Assembly (NCBI GenBank): GCA_956465555.1 | Contig: OY101121.1 | Coordinates: forward strand, 396,722 to 460,721 | From: Nitzschia sp. pyKryTriq1 | Taxonomy: Eukaryota > Bacillariophyta > Bacillariophyceae > Bacillariales > Bacillariaceae | DNA length: 64,000 bases | Direction of reading: 5' to 3' | Shown here: positions 48,927-60,315 of the stretch, piece by piece | Layout of the letters: every line of letters starts with the position of its first letter | How positions within the stretch are numbered: position 1 is the first letter of the stretch | The notes under the pieces: model-generated | Seen by the model: the letters and a program-made list of their open reading frames with translations, nothing else | What the model was told of the DNA's origin: nothing | Database searches by the model: none | Program-made: the position numbers and the translations under genes

Positions 48927-51334
48927 GTTTGCAATGGGGTTAAACACAGGTAAACGATGGGGAATGAATTATGCGATGCGATGGCAGTTTTGGTGATTCA
49001 GTTTGAGTTTTTTACCGCGTATTTTTGCGCGTTGTTGTTGATTGAATGATGGTGAAATGCGAGCGAGGCTAGCCAGCGGCTAGGTAGTCCCTGAGATTTA
49101 TTTCTCGTCGCGATACGCGAGCTTCACAATATGGATGTGGTTGCGGAACCATCTTGTAGTAGCAGACGACGTGGAATTTGTACCACATTCCGAATTCCGC
49201 GCATTTGCGTATCGAGCGAATGTGGGCGGGATGACCGGGGATGACACTTGGATTCTCGAAGGAATATTCTGCAGCAAAGGTCGCCTGCGCGCTCCCGAGC
49301 GAGTCGTTCGCTAATTCTTTGGTTTCCGAACGCGCGGATGCATGCCGGTCCGTGAGAAAAAAAAGCCTGCCGGCAAGGCCCAACAAAAGTTCAAATGAGA
49401 TAGAGAAGCCCTGGAAACTGTTCACATTTATATTACGTAGTGAACGGTTATCATGTATTATGCCCATCATCTACTAAATTTCTTGAGGAAGCTCCAGGAA
49501 TCGAGGATTTCTGTTATTAGCGCATCTTCAGCAATAAGTAACGAAATTCTAATAAATAACATCGTCCCCACAAATTAATTATTGTCGCAATTATCGTCGC
49601 CTTTAGTAGAGAAATCTAGTCGATTCATTCGATTCCCGATATTATGTACGTACTGTATGTAGGGTACGTGAGCATGTTATGTATACCCATCCATTACCGA
49701 AGGTTCGAATGGAGGGACGAACGTCCCTAAAATCTTGCTACGACACAATGGGTCATTCCCGAAATTGTCGTACCCAGATCCGAGTCTGGGTACCGGTATG
49801 TGCGCACCAGCTCTGGGTCCGGTCCGTCAGTCTGTCAGTAGTAGGGAATCTTCCTCCTCTCCATCAGAGGCGAACTTGAGTTCTCATTGATCTGGGTCGG
49901 CGACCCAGAAACTGGTAGTGGTTGGGGAACCACTACCGGTTTTTGCTTAGCAGGCGGGCGCGTGGACAATGCCTAAACAAGCGAAATGTTTAAATAACAT
50001 TTATTTCAGAGGAAGAGCCTGCCCTTATTTTACTTACAGGAACACATGCACTGGGATCTGGGATTTTAGGAGAAGCATTTTGAAAGTGCATCTATGACAC
50101 ATACGACTACTCTATTCTTCAGGCAATACTCCGTACTGTAACGAGAAGAATGAATTAGCTGGGCGGGCGAGCAATACCGTACTGATCGAGCGAGCGGACA
50201 ATCCGACCAAGTAATTGTAATTGTCGCCATCACTGCGAGTTGCTAGATTATTATTTTTGTTGTTACTGGTTTTATTGCCATTGCTGGCCCACTCCATCCA
50301 GGCCCGACCGCTCGCGTGTGTCGGGGTGTAGTCGATCAAGTCTTTTTAATCGAGATAGTCCAATTTTGTATTCCATTGAGTCGTAGATGCACCGAATTTT
50401 TGCTTCTCCTGAAATCCCAGGGTGAAAATTCGGAATTTGAAACCGACGTGTAGTGTAGCTGCAGAAGACATTTTTACATGCGCAAGCGCGTCGATCCACG
50501 AAAGGACGTGATATTGACAGAAAAACCGTTATTATCTGCGACATGCCCCAGCCGAAGCTGCCGTAATGAGACGGGTACCGGTACAAACGGGCACAAGTAC
50601 GTACCAGTACGTACGTACAAGTACCGGTACGACAGAGCGCGAACACAAATAATTTTGTAAGAAAAATCACGTCTGTCCGCCATGGTCCGTGATAGAAGTT
50701 CTCATCAATTCGATGGCGGGGGGTTCTCGTTCCCTCATCCATCGAAGTGCCGACAAATCTTGATGTCTGTAAGGTTTCTACCAGCTTCTACCGTACGGCG
50801 GATATTGGATCTGGGCTGGCTCACCTCTCGATCAAGAGCCCGAACAACGATGATGGCTCTGGATGGACTGGCTTGCGAATAAGACTTCTCATCCATCATC
50901 GATCAACAATTGATCTAAGGGCCCCACTATCTGTAGTCTAGCTAGTAGAAATATTGATTGCTCAGAAAGAGCACACCAAGACTACCTGTTGAAACCTCTT
51001 TGGTAAACAAAACCCAGACGCCGTTCGTTGTCAGAAATCGCTGGATGCGAACTCTTTGATCCGACCCCGAATATCGTCTCTACTGCACTGTACTGTACAC
51101 TCCACACTGATTGCAAATCCATCGTGCTTCGGGGGCTCCCAAACGAACGCTCTCGTGGGAACTGTCCGCTCTGTCTGCTTGTGTGGTATTCTTTGTCACA
51201 CTCAATGTTCTGCCACTACACCTGTCGGTATTGTGAAAAGATCTACCAGTAGACATCAAAACCAAGACTACGAAAGAAATACAGTGCATCCTACCTTTGA
51301 AAGTACTGGGGGAGTTCAAAATAGCAAAAGCAAG
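48927..51334. other. Gene-poor intergenic region
   Basis: No gene is convincingly supported. A minus-strand ATG ORF at 49069-49470 (133 residues) has no recognisable domain and weak coding character. TACCGGTA/GTAC motifs occur near 49792 and 50575-50630. The region just before 51335 includes the presumed 5' UTR of the HSF gene, whose frame stays open upstream to 51056 without an ATG. Confidence 0.4.
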
Positions 51335-53183
51335 ATGGACCTTCATGATGCTCAGCCTCGTGCTGCTTCATATCGAATAGAAGGTGATGCCACCACCACC
51401 GGGGCGCGAACGACTCCTCGTACCGAAAGCAACGTCGAAGGTGGTACCTCCCTCCAAGTGGGAAGATCGGGCGATCTCCAAGATTCCACCGCAGCCCAAG
51501 AAGAGGGGCATTTTCCTCTGCAACAGCAGCCCGGACTTATCCCCTTGGAGTGCAGGACGCGCCTTTTGACGCAGGCTGCAAACTTGACTACTCAAAGTCG
51601 TCAAAGTACTAGTACAACTATACCGATGGGTGGAATTGTGAATGAGGTCACGCCTCCTACCGCGGCTCTGGAGTCCCCATCGTCTCCCCCGATTGCCGCC
51701 GCTACCTCTCCTGCAACGCTCTCGGTAGGATCACCCTCCTCCAGCCTAGCGTCCCCCATCAGTAAGTCCTCTAGTCCGACCTCCAAGGCCGCGCGCAAAC
51801 GCGGAGTACCCCACATATATCGAGACTTTACGCATGTACCAGATATGTCTGGATATGTTCGAAAGAAGACCGGGGGGGTCACGCAGCCCTTCCCCGAGAA
51901 GTTACATGAGATGCTGGATAATGTGAACGAGCCTAGTGTAGTGGGATGGCTTCCTCATGGTCGAGCCTTTATCGTTCGAAAGCCGAAGGAGTTCACGTCA
52001 CAGATCATGCCAAAGTTCTTTCGACAGACCAAGTTGACTAGCTTTCAAAGACAGTAAGTACTCGTTGTGCGATTGATTCCATTCCTCCTTGTGGCAGCAT
52101 AAGCAGCGAATCACCAAAAGCTCAATGCTATATTTTTCACTCTCTTTGGAAAGGCTGAATTTGTACGGCTTCCGGCGCTTGACCCAAGGGGCGGATGCTG
52201 GTGCGTACTATCACGAACTCTTCTTACGAGGCCGACCCCAGCTGTGTATGCGAATGCAGCGGCAAAAAGTCAAAGGCACGGGCCACAAGCAACCCGCTGA
52301 TGCCAAGACCGAACCGAATTTCTATTCCATGGAATCCTCCACCTATGCTTCACCACCCATAGAGGCACGATCACCGGAAATGACTCCCACCATGGAAGAG
52401 GTCAATGCCTTCAAGTACGAGGAAATGAGTCCAGGGATGCAAGGACTTCATGGTGCCGCCCACTTACTCAAGAATATTGCTGCCGGGGTCCCCGCATCGT
52501 CCATGGCTAGGCCCACTTTTTCGTTGGGAGAGTCGGCGTTGTCAGTGCCTCTGATACGGAGTACTAACAGAGGCCCATCAAACCTGCTGGTGTCCTCGCC
52601 CCCCGCGGACCCTGCTCGAATGAACTATGGACTCTCGCCGTCGCCGTGCCAAGGCAAACCGCCTGCCAAGAGTTCACCACCGACGATGGATGGGTCCATG
52701 TCACTTTTGGGTAGAGTAAACATGGACCCAGCACCATCGAGGGGCCCTCAAAGCGAAATGGCGTCCTCCCCAACAACGCCACATCAGCAGTCTGCATTCT
52801 TTTGGCCTCCGATACGTCGAACACAAGAATCAACAGTGGCAGCCCCCCAGGGCATCATGCCACATCCAAGTGTTGCCATTCCTCAGCAGCAGGAAAGCGC
52901 TCAAACCTCATCGTCGTCATCACAGGCCAACAACGAAGACCAAGCGGCAGACCAAAATGTAACGGAGCGATCAAAGGGGACGTATATGGATACCTCGGGA
53001 CTAGTACTACCTTCCACGACCTGGGGGCAACAACAACAACAAATGAGGAAGGAAGAAGGGACGTTTGGAAGTATGACTAAAATCCAGGCCCCGATCAGTA
53101 GCTTCCCAGGTACGAATTCGTCGGAAGACAGTGGACCTATGGAAACCAAAGTCAGCAACGGAATTGAAACAGAAGAAGTGTAA
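51335..53183 (+). CDS. Heat shock factor-type transcription factor
   Basis: Two exons, 51335-52053 and 52154-53183, give about 582 residues. The 100-bp intron (GTAAGT donor, AAAG acceptor) interrupts the DNA-binding domain at the position commonly used in HSF genes and restores TSFQRQLNLYGFRRL. The domain runs from about residue 186 to 275: FPEKLHEMLDNVNEPSVVGWLPHGRAFIVRKPKEFTSQIMPKFFRQTKLTSFQRQLNLYGF, then GAYYHELFLRGRPQLCMRMQRQKVKG. No clear heptad-repeat trimerisation region follows, as in many diatom HSFs. The C-terminal ~300 residues are Ser/Pro/Gln-rich, like an activation region. HSF is the most expanded transcription-factor family in diatoms, so the target of this member cannot be told. 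Confidence 0.93.
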
Positions 53184-53420
53184 AAGATCCTACTCGATAT
53201 GAACTGCTACTATCGAGAATAATGGAGCTGTTGTTGTCGTCTTTTGACAACAATAAATTTTGCACTCCTGCTAATAGTATTGTTATGCTGACGCTCGTCC
53301 ACGCACACACGCACGCCACCAATACATCCATCTCAACCACCCAATGATAATATCGAAACAAAACTACCAACTTGAAAGTGTCTTACACTCGAACTTATTT
53401 AGGTTATAGAAATCACAATT

Positions 53421-55976
53421 TCATGCATGTCTGGATAGACCCCCCTCGGTGAAATCCAGCACTTCGACTTCATAGTCGTCGTCGCTTTGGTAGTCCGCAA
53501 ATGGGGATCGAATTCCCAACACGGAATAGTCCTCCACATTAGTATTAGCCTGGACACGGCCCTCTTTGACATGAGGCACAGGCGTGGGAGGGGGGGTTGG
53601 ATTCCTCTTATAGAACCTTGGGGGGCGAAAGGAAGATAAATCACCCCCTTGGCTCGTCTTTCCTGGAGTGTTATTATTTGAGTTCTGTTGTTCTTGGGGA
53701 AGATCTGGACCATCCTGTGAGACTGAGAGGCTGAACGAGACGTCGGAATCTGGGAAACAATCCACTTGGTTCACGGGTGGTGGTGGTGGAAGAGTGGCAG
53801 TCTCAGCAGGAAAGTATTTTCGAGCATATTCGGCAATCAGTGCGTCATCGTCCTTGTCCACACAACGATTCCTCGGAGTGATTGTGGCGCGCCAGGATAG
53901 GGGCATCATCTTGGCCCTCAGGCTATCAAAAGGATTAAGCATTGGAGTCGTCGAGGATAGAGATGAGGAATCGGCAGCAATATCTGGCCCATAAAACAAA
54001 TCCTGTGCCGTTCCACGGGAAGGAGTAGGAGTTCGAGATGTAGTCAACATTTCCTCTTCTTGCAAATTCGTCCCCGAAGTCTTGCTGGCTGGTACTATGT
54101 TTCGTCTTGCGGGCATGCATGATGGTGCACAGAACAATGCCCCCATGGTGGGAAATGTCGTGGTACAAGCACGGACTAAGTTATTCGTTTCGGAATGCTT
54201 CAGCCTCGTCTTGGGTTCGGATGTGCTGCTCAACGTTTCTTCATCTTCATTCCCTTCTTCGCCTGGGGATGCCGCCATAAGCTGGACTTCGTCGTCCTCG
54301 ACACTACTCAAAGATCTGGCGAGCAACAAGAAGTGGACTTTTGGATTGGCTGTCACTGTTTCCGGTCGTACAATGCAGGGCCGGGAAGTCACAAGGTTCT
54401 TCTTGCCCAGTTGAGGCTCCGTAGTAGCAGTCGTCATGGTATTGGAGGCCGCAAAAGGCGCCGAAATGTGGCAACCAAAAACTTCGCAATCGCAATTCGA
54501 CAAAGAGTTCTCGCCAGCCTCCAGCAAATCACCCATGCCACCTCCACGCCAATCGTCCTTCGAAAAGGTGATTTCTTCGTCCTCGTCCATGTTCTCCTCG
54601 TCAGCAAAAGGTGTGGCATCATCCGCTGGGGCAGCCGCCGCCAAGGAACAACATGCTTTGATTCCTCGCCTGCGTTTGACTTGGTTCCATACACCAGGGA
54701 CTGCCAGGAGGGATGCAGCCAATCCCATCAAGCACAAGAGGACAAAGACGGGGAGAAATCCTGCACGATCGTAGAAGGAGCGTTCTTTTTGACTCGTCGC
54801 GCGGTCCTGTGATTGCAGTCCATTGGTAGAGGACCGGTCCGAGTCCAAAACCTCCGATGGGTGAATGGTTGGTAAAGCGCTTGGGACCAAGTCTCTACTA
54901 GCACTCATTTCGACCTTGAAATGTTTCCAGAGCGGTCGAAATGGGCTCGGCGTCGATGATAGTACTTGATTAGCAGAAGGTAAGGTCGAAGGGAGCATTG
55001 AAGGAGGCAAACTTGGAGCCCTGGAAGGAACTATACTAGAGCTGTCGCTCGGGTGGGTAGAAAGAGGACTCGGGGATCTGTGTTGAGCTGGAGATTCGGG
55101 TTCGAACCATTGGCAGGTGCGACTTGCCAACACGTTGGATGCCACAGGACAAGCCTGGCAGAAGACATGGTTGATACCATCTTGAAAAGATGAGACTTGT
55201 CGGTAGCCATCCAAACAGAACCCGAATCGAGCACAGTGACCCTCCAAAGTACTATTGGTCTCCTTCTTGGGGCGACAAAGATCACCAGGAAGAATCGGCC
55301 CAATGATTTTGGTTCCAAGGACTTGCAGGCCATTGAGGGCACTTAGAGCCGCCAAGCATTCTGGCAGTCTACCTCGAAGATCAGGATTTCGTGACAAATT
55401 CAACGCTTTCAACTGGCCCAAGGAGCAAACAGTAGTTGGAAGAGTCCCTTGTAACAGGTTATCCGAAAGAATCAGCCGTTCCAGTTGGGGGCTGACAGAC
55501 GGACTTGAAGCAAAACTTGTAAACTGGAAGGATGGAATCGTGCCTTGCAATCGATTTCGATCCACATTAAAATGCAGCAGATTCTGAGGAAGTTCCCAAG
55601 GTACGTTTCCACCAATATTATTATTTCGCAAAAGCAAGCGCTGCAAGCGAGTCAAGGGCGCAAAGCTGCCCGGCAAGGACCCGGCTAGACCTTTACTGGA
55701 GAGGTCTAGAATGGTCACCAGGCCGTGCACATCGCACTGAACACCTGTAAAGTCGCAAACAGAATTTGAATTACCACTTTTACGAAACCAGTTGTGGATC
55801 GCTTCAGACTTTTCATCCATTCCGAGTGCGTCGTGGAGTTCTTGGAGAAAAGTGGCTTCAGCGTCTCGAGCCACTTGCAAGTTCACGTCTGGATCGCCAG
55901 CAGTCGCACCCAGCATGCACCAATTACACCATAGGCAAATCCAAAAGGAGACGGTGGTGCTCCTCCAAACCACCAT
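53421..55976 (-). CDS. LRR receptor-like membrane protein without kinase
   Basis: A single exon of 851 residues with an ATG start. A signal peptide (TTVSFWICLWCNWCMLGATA) is followed by a plant-type LRR cap (LHDALGMDEKSEAIHNWFRKSGNSNSVCDFTGVQCD). About five leucine-rich repeats of the L-x-x-L-x-L-x-x-N-x-L-x-G-x-[IL]-P type then follow (LTRLQRLLLRNNNIGGNVP, LERLILSDNLLQGTLP and others). A Cys-rich stretch and a Ser/Pro-rich stalk lead to one membrane span at about 404-430 (GFLPVFVLLCLMGLAASLLAVPGVW). The ~420-residue intracellular part has no kinase. It is low-complexity, acidic and Pro/Thr-rich. Such proteins are numerous in pennate diatoms; ligand and partners are unknown. It converges with the HSF gene. 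Confidence 0.83.
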   Translation of the reverse strand: MVVWRSTTVSFWICLWCNWCMLGATAGDPDVNLQVARDAEATFLQELHDALGMDEKSEAIHNWFRKSGNSNSVCDFTGVQCDVHGLVTILDLSSKGLAGSLPGSFAPLTRLQRLLLRNNNIGGNVPWELPQNLLHFNVDRNRLQGTIPSFQFTSFASSPSVSPQLERLILSDNLLQGTLPTTVCSLGQLKALNLSRNPDLRGRLPECLAALSALNGLQVLGTKIIGPILPGDLCRPKKETNSTLEGHCARFGFCLDGYRQVSSFQDGINHVFCQACPVASNVLASRTCQWFEPESPAQHRSPSPLSTHPSDSSSIVPSRAPSLPPSMLPSTLPSANQVLSSTPSPFRPLWKHFKVEMSASRDLVPSALPTIHPSEVLDSDRSSTNGLQSQDRATSQKERSFYDRAGFLPVFVLLCLMGLAASLLAVPGVWNQVKRRRGIKACCSLAAAAPADDATPFADEENMDEDEEITFSKDDWRGGGMGDLLEAGENSLSNCDCEVFGCHISAPFAASNTMTTATTEPQLGKKNLVTSRPCIVRPETVTANPKVHFLLLARSLSSVEDDEVQLMAASPGEEGNEDEETLSSTSEPKTRLKHSETNNLVRACTTTFPTMGALFCAPSCMPARRNIVPASKTSGTNLQEEEMLTTSRTPTPSRGTAQDLFYGPDIAADSSSLSSTTPMLNPFDSLRAKMMPLSWRATITPRNRCVDKDDDALIAEYARKYFPAETATLPPPPPVNQVDCFPDSDVSFSLSVSQDGPDLPQEQQNSNNNTPGKTSQGGDLSSFRPPRFYKRNPTPPPTPVPHVKEGRVQANTNVEDYSVLGIRSPFADYQSDDDYEVEVLDFTEGGLSRHA

Positions 55977-57852
55977 GGTCGCTGTGGCTATGGCTTTGGC
56001 AACACGGTTCCAGAATAATAATGACGGGCATGATCGCTAATATTGAGCGTGGTGGATGGATCGAGGATCATTTTCTTTCACTTGTGGCCCCCAGTTTGTC
56101 ACGGCGAAACCTCTCCTACCACTGACTGTGGCCCTCTCCCATCCACGGCTCCCAAGGGTATTGTCTTTCCGGTGAGCATCGTGGTACGGCGTCGTTGAGA
56201 CCCTAGAGGTGCTTCTGCGGTGTCATATATTATGTTGTTGTGGCATGATGGCTCTCTAATAGCTCAAAGCATGCTCTGATGGCTGACACTGTAGATGCTT
56301 GTTGAGAAACGTTCTCATGATGACGTACAACGAACGACGTACGGACGATGTAGGACTCGACTCGTTACTCAATACTATTACGAGACCGAGGACTATACGT
56401 CCAATAGATCAAGAGCTCTGGGCCCAACGAAGCAAGAGTTAAAGGCCCAACGAAGCACGAGTTAAGGGCCCATGGAAACTATGTGTAACAGGCCCATGGG
56501 GCCACCTCAAACATTCATAAAAGCAGAAAGTAGACAGATAAAATAAGATCATAATTTGGAAAACGAAACATTCGTAACTCGTTATTTCTGGGAAGAAGCG
56601 ATCACCAATTTTGTTGAATTGAAAATGCAGCATCGATTTCGCTGTGCGCGAATGCGAAAGTTGATGCAAGACATTGCAAGCGGAGAAAACGAAAAGGAAT
56701 CAAGAAAAACATACTATTTATCGCTTACTATTTTGCTTGCTATCTCGAGGAGGGCGTGGTGCAAACTAAAAGTTTCTGAATTTTGGTACTGGGCTACGTG
56801 AGGACGTGTAAGTAGAGCCCTACAGGATTTTGTACTGCAAACTAAAAGTTTTGAGATCGGCAAAGCTTACATACCAGGACAGTATGTACCTGGTACGAGT
56901 ACAGTACGGGTATGCGGAGGAGGTCGTCGAGTCGTCGTCTTTCCAGGTTTCTAAACTGGTAGTGGTATGGTACCGGTACCAGGGCGCGTACCAGGTACTG
57001 TACCCGTACGTGCGGTACCAGGTACAGTTCAGTACAAGTACAAGTACAAGTACAGTACCGGTACCTGGTACTGTACCGGTACAGTGGTACCCGTACAACT
57101 ACCGGTACCCCTGGTACTGGTACCTTTTTGGAAACCAACCGGGAGAGGGAGAGAGGGCGAGAGAGGCTGCTCCGCCGTCAGAAGTCAGGCGATGATGATG
57201 ATGACGACAGAATGACTTTCCAGGTTTCTGATGTTGACGTTATTCATTATTTCATTATGCTTTCGTGTCGGTTTCTCGGATGCAGAAGCCTTTCTCTGAT
57301 TTCCGCCGTCCTTGTTTGCAAGCGCCGGGAGGAATGTGGTGCTCCTTTCTTGGTTGTCCCTAAAGTTCGTACACGCGAGAATTCTAAAATGTGAGAAGGT
57401 AGAGATCAGGAAAGTACGACAGCGAAGGCATATATGGGCATATACAATCAACTTTGGTGTCATCGGTTTCCCTTCGATACTGCAACCTATTTTAATACCG
57501 GAGCAAATAAAGAAGGACAGGACTTTCCTATGGTCATACCGGTAGTCTACGAGGACAAAAATGAGAAACTTCAACGAAATAAGTAAACTTGGGGTTGTGT
57601 GGCTGTACAGTACAATTGTGTCGTACGTGTAGTCGTACTGCGCCGGTACATTTCTATCTGACAAGCCGGCGGCGTTGACGAAGATAGAAAGTAGTGTGAC
57701 GACGTCAGAAAGAAAGACGAACGAAAAGGTATCTGTCCTCAAGAAAGCAAAACAGACACCAAACGGAAAGCGCCGGTGTCGTTCTCACAATTTAAAATCG
57801 GTGCAAACCTGAAAGCTAAACATTTCAGCTTGTACATCTTGCAGATTCAATC
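55977..57852. other. Intergenic region between divergent genes, repeat-rich
   Basis: No gene is supported. At 56418-56485 a unit GGCCCAACGAAGCA[AC]GAGTTAA is tandemly repeated and followed by GGCCCATGG motifs. At 56960-57125 there is a very dense cluster of TACCGGTACC/GTAC palindromes, the densest in the window. An open frame from 56556 lacks an ATG and looks unconvincing. Confidence 0.45.
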
Positions 57853-59746
57853 ATGTCGAAGAAAGCCCCCATCAGCAACGAAGACGTGCTTCCGAATGCC
57901 GGAAAAGTGTTCATCGGTAAGTAACGTCAGGAACGATGATAGCATGTGACAATCGATTGAAAACATGTTCGTTTCTCATTTTCTGATTCATTTTTGCATT
58001 ATTATTTATCACTTAACAGAGCCTGGCCAGCCATGGGGCCGTGGTTTGATGCATGATCTTCGAACCACCATTGGAACCCACTGGGTCCAGGAGATGACCA
58101 CCTTCAACCAGAAGACCGTCGCCGTTTCTCTTCTGATGTTCATCACCGTGATTGCTCCCGTCCTTACTTTCGGCGCAGTCTACGGTCGAAACACCCAGAA
58201 CCAAATTGGTGCCGTCGAGACCATCCTTGCTAGTGCCTGGGTCGGTGTCTGCATGGCTTTCTTCAGCGGAATGCCCACTATCATCATCGGATGTACTGGT
58301 CCTGTCTTGATTATGACTACGGTGATGTACGAAATGTCCGTGAACCTTGATATTCCTTTCCTTCCCTTTTATGCTTGGGTATCGGTCTGGACTTTTGGAT
58401 ACACTACCTTTACCGCCTTCTTCGACCTTACCCGATACATCCGATACGCAACTCGATTCACCGACGATATCTTCGCGTTGTTGATCGTGTCCATTTTCAT
58501 CTTGAACGCTATTGGAAGTCCTTTCGGACCTGGTGGTCTCCTCCGATACTTGGATCCCGACAATCTTTTCCATGAAAGCAACGCGGATAATGAAGACTAC
58601 AGCAAACAAGAGACTGCCCTTTTGAGTATCATTTTGGGTCTTGGAACCACTGCCACCATCTTCTTCTTGCGTGGCTTCAAGACTTCCGGTTTCTGCTGTA
58701 ACCAAGATGTTCGTAACTCCATCCATGACTTTGCTGTTACAGCTGCCGTCATCATGTGGGCTATTGTTGCCAACCTTGGCTTCCCCACCATCGAGGTCCC
58801 AGGATTGAGCGTTCCCGACAGCTTCGAACCCACGTATGCCTGCTGCACATCCGACTGTACATCTTTCTGGCCCGATGACTGCGAGGACCAAGCTGCTCCT
58901 GCTGGAACACGACCTTGGTTTGCTAACATGGCTGACTTGAACGGAAAGAGCTGGGTCCCCTTCATGGCGGCTGGACCGGCCCTTCTTACTTTCATCTTGC
59001 TCTACCTCGACAACGGTATCACATGGCACTTGATCTACAACCCCGGCAACAACTTGCAACACGGAGAGTCCTACAACTGGGATCTTTTCTTGAACGGTCT
59101 CACCAACATGGTCAACGGTTTCCTTGGCCTTCCCTGGCTCGTGGCCACCACCGTTCCTTGCCTTGTGCACCTGAACAACCTTGCCGAGAAGGACAAGGAC
59201 GGCAAAATCATCCACGTCCAAGAGAATCGATTGACCTTGCTCTTCTCCCACTTGTTGATCGGTCTTTCGCTCCTCTTCTTGCCCGCCCTCAAGCAGATCC
59301 CCCTCCCCGTCTTGCTGGGTGTATTTTTGTTCATGGGTCTCTCCTCCTTGCCCGGAATTCAATTCTGGGGCCGCTTCCTCCTGTTCTTTTCGCAACCCAG
59401 CAAGTTCCCGGAGAAACCCTTCACCAAGTACGTCACGACCAAGAAGATTCACTTCTTCACCCTCTTCCAATGCATCTTCTTCTTGGGTGTCTTCTTTGTG
59501 CAAAACACGCCGTCGGTTGCCATCGTTTTTCCCTTCATGACGCTCTTGTGTATCCCTGCCCGTCTGTTCTTGGCGCCCAAGTTCTTCGCTGGCTGGGAGC
59601 TTTGCTTGTTGGATGGCTACGACGAGGAAATCGATGAATGGGTCGCTGCTAAGGAAGCATCCCTTCGAGATGAAAACGAAGTCAACATGGAGCCCGCCAG
59701 TGAGCCCGCTGAGGAGGATGACGACGACGCCACCGAAAACGTGTAA
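57853..59746 (+). CDS. SLC4-family bicarbonate transporter
   Basis: Two exons, 57853-57916 and 58020-59746, give about 596 residues; the 103-bp intron has a GTAAGT donor and an ACAG acceptor, and exon 1 supplies only 21 codons. The protein is a multi-pass HCO3_cotransp domain with about 11-13 spans. Typical blocks are FGAVYGRNTQNQIGAVETILASAWVGV, FFSGMPTIIIGCTGPVLIM, LYLDNGITWHLIYNPGNNLQHGESYNWDLFLNGLTNMVNGFLGLPW and FLFMGLSSLPGIQFWGRF. The large cytosolic N-domain of animal anion exchangers is missing. A Cys-rich loop (YACCTSDCTSFW) is probably external. In diatoms, SLC4 proteins import bicarbonate for the carbon-concentrating mechanism. Codon use is strongly C-ending and uniform, unlike most neighbours, suggesting high expression. 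The tail is acidic. Confidence 0.92.
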
Positions 59747-60092
59747 ATAGATTGTTTTGTTGTAATGCTGCTAATAGAGAATCATAATCTTCGCAATTCA
59801 CTCGTAGCCTCCTGCAAATGGAGTTGCCATGTACCAAAGCTTCATTTTAATACTTCACTCCTCCTCGTCTCTCTACTCTCTGGAGAGAGTCGTCGATACA
59901 ATCAGAGGTGTGAAGCTTTGTGCGATACAGTTCGTACTTGTAGACTATGGTAGAGAAGGATCCTGCGCGGTAAATTACAGAACTTTAACTTCTCTTTTCT
60001 TCTCCTCATCGTCGTTGTGGTGCTGTTCTCTACCGGTACCTGGTACTAGTACAGTACAGTACCCAAACGGGAAACATACGTACCCTCGCTAT
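59747..60092. other. Intergenic
   Basis: 3' flank of the SLC4 gene. TACCGGTACCTGGTACTAGTAC-type palindromes occur at 60031-60060. No gene. Confidence 0.4.
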
Positions 60093-60210
60093 GGCAGGTG
60101 TAACACTACGGTGCCTTCAAATACCGACTCCGTGTACCACAATTCTTCGTAGACTTGCACGTAGAGCGTTGGAGTCGGTTGACTGGCACGAATAGTTTCT
60201 CCGACTCCAG
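60093..60210 (+). repeat. Local duplication block D1, first copy
   Basis: 118 bp from GGCAGGTGTAACACTACGG to TTTCTCCGACTCCAG. It recurs at 60925-61042 with no difference that I can see. Confidence 0.8.
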
Positions 60211-60315
60211 CGCTTTTCCGATTTTGGCGCGCAAGGCACAAAGAATGACATGTTGTTCTTCTTATTGTTTGTCTCTTTCCCTCGTACCAAGTACAAAATA
60301 TAATATAATACTAAC

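Noticed and set aside
49069-49470. 133-codon ATG frame on the minus strand
   Set aside because: No recognisable domain, leader or splice partner; weak coding character. Left as intergenic.
50272-50742. 156-codon open frame on the minus strand
   Set aside because: It crosses a block of TACCGGTA/GTAC palindromes and has no protein-like features.
55085-55100. GGTTCGAACC, a tRNA T-loop-like sequence
   Set aside because: It is inside the LRR coding region and no acceptor or anticodon arm can be formed around it. No tRNA was found in the window.
58013-59503. 496-codon open frame on the minus strand
   Set aside because: It lies exactly antisense to the SLC4 transporter and is explained by that gene's strongly biased C-ending codons. 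The translation has no domain and is low-complexity.
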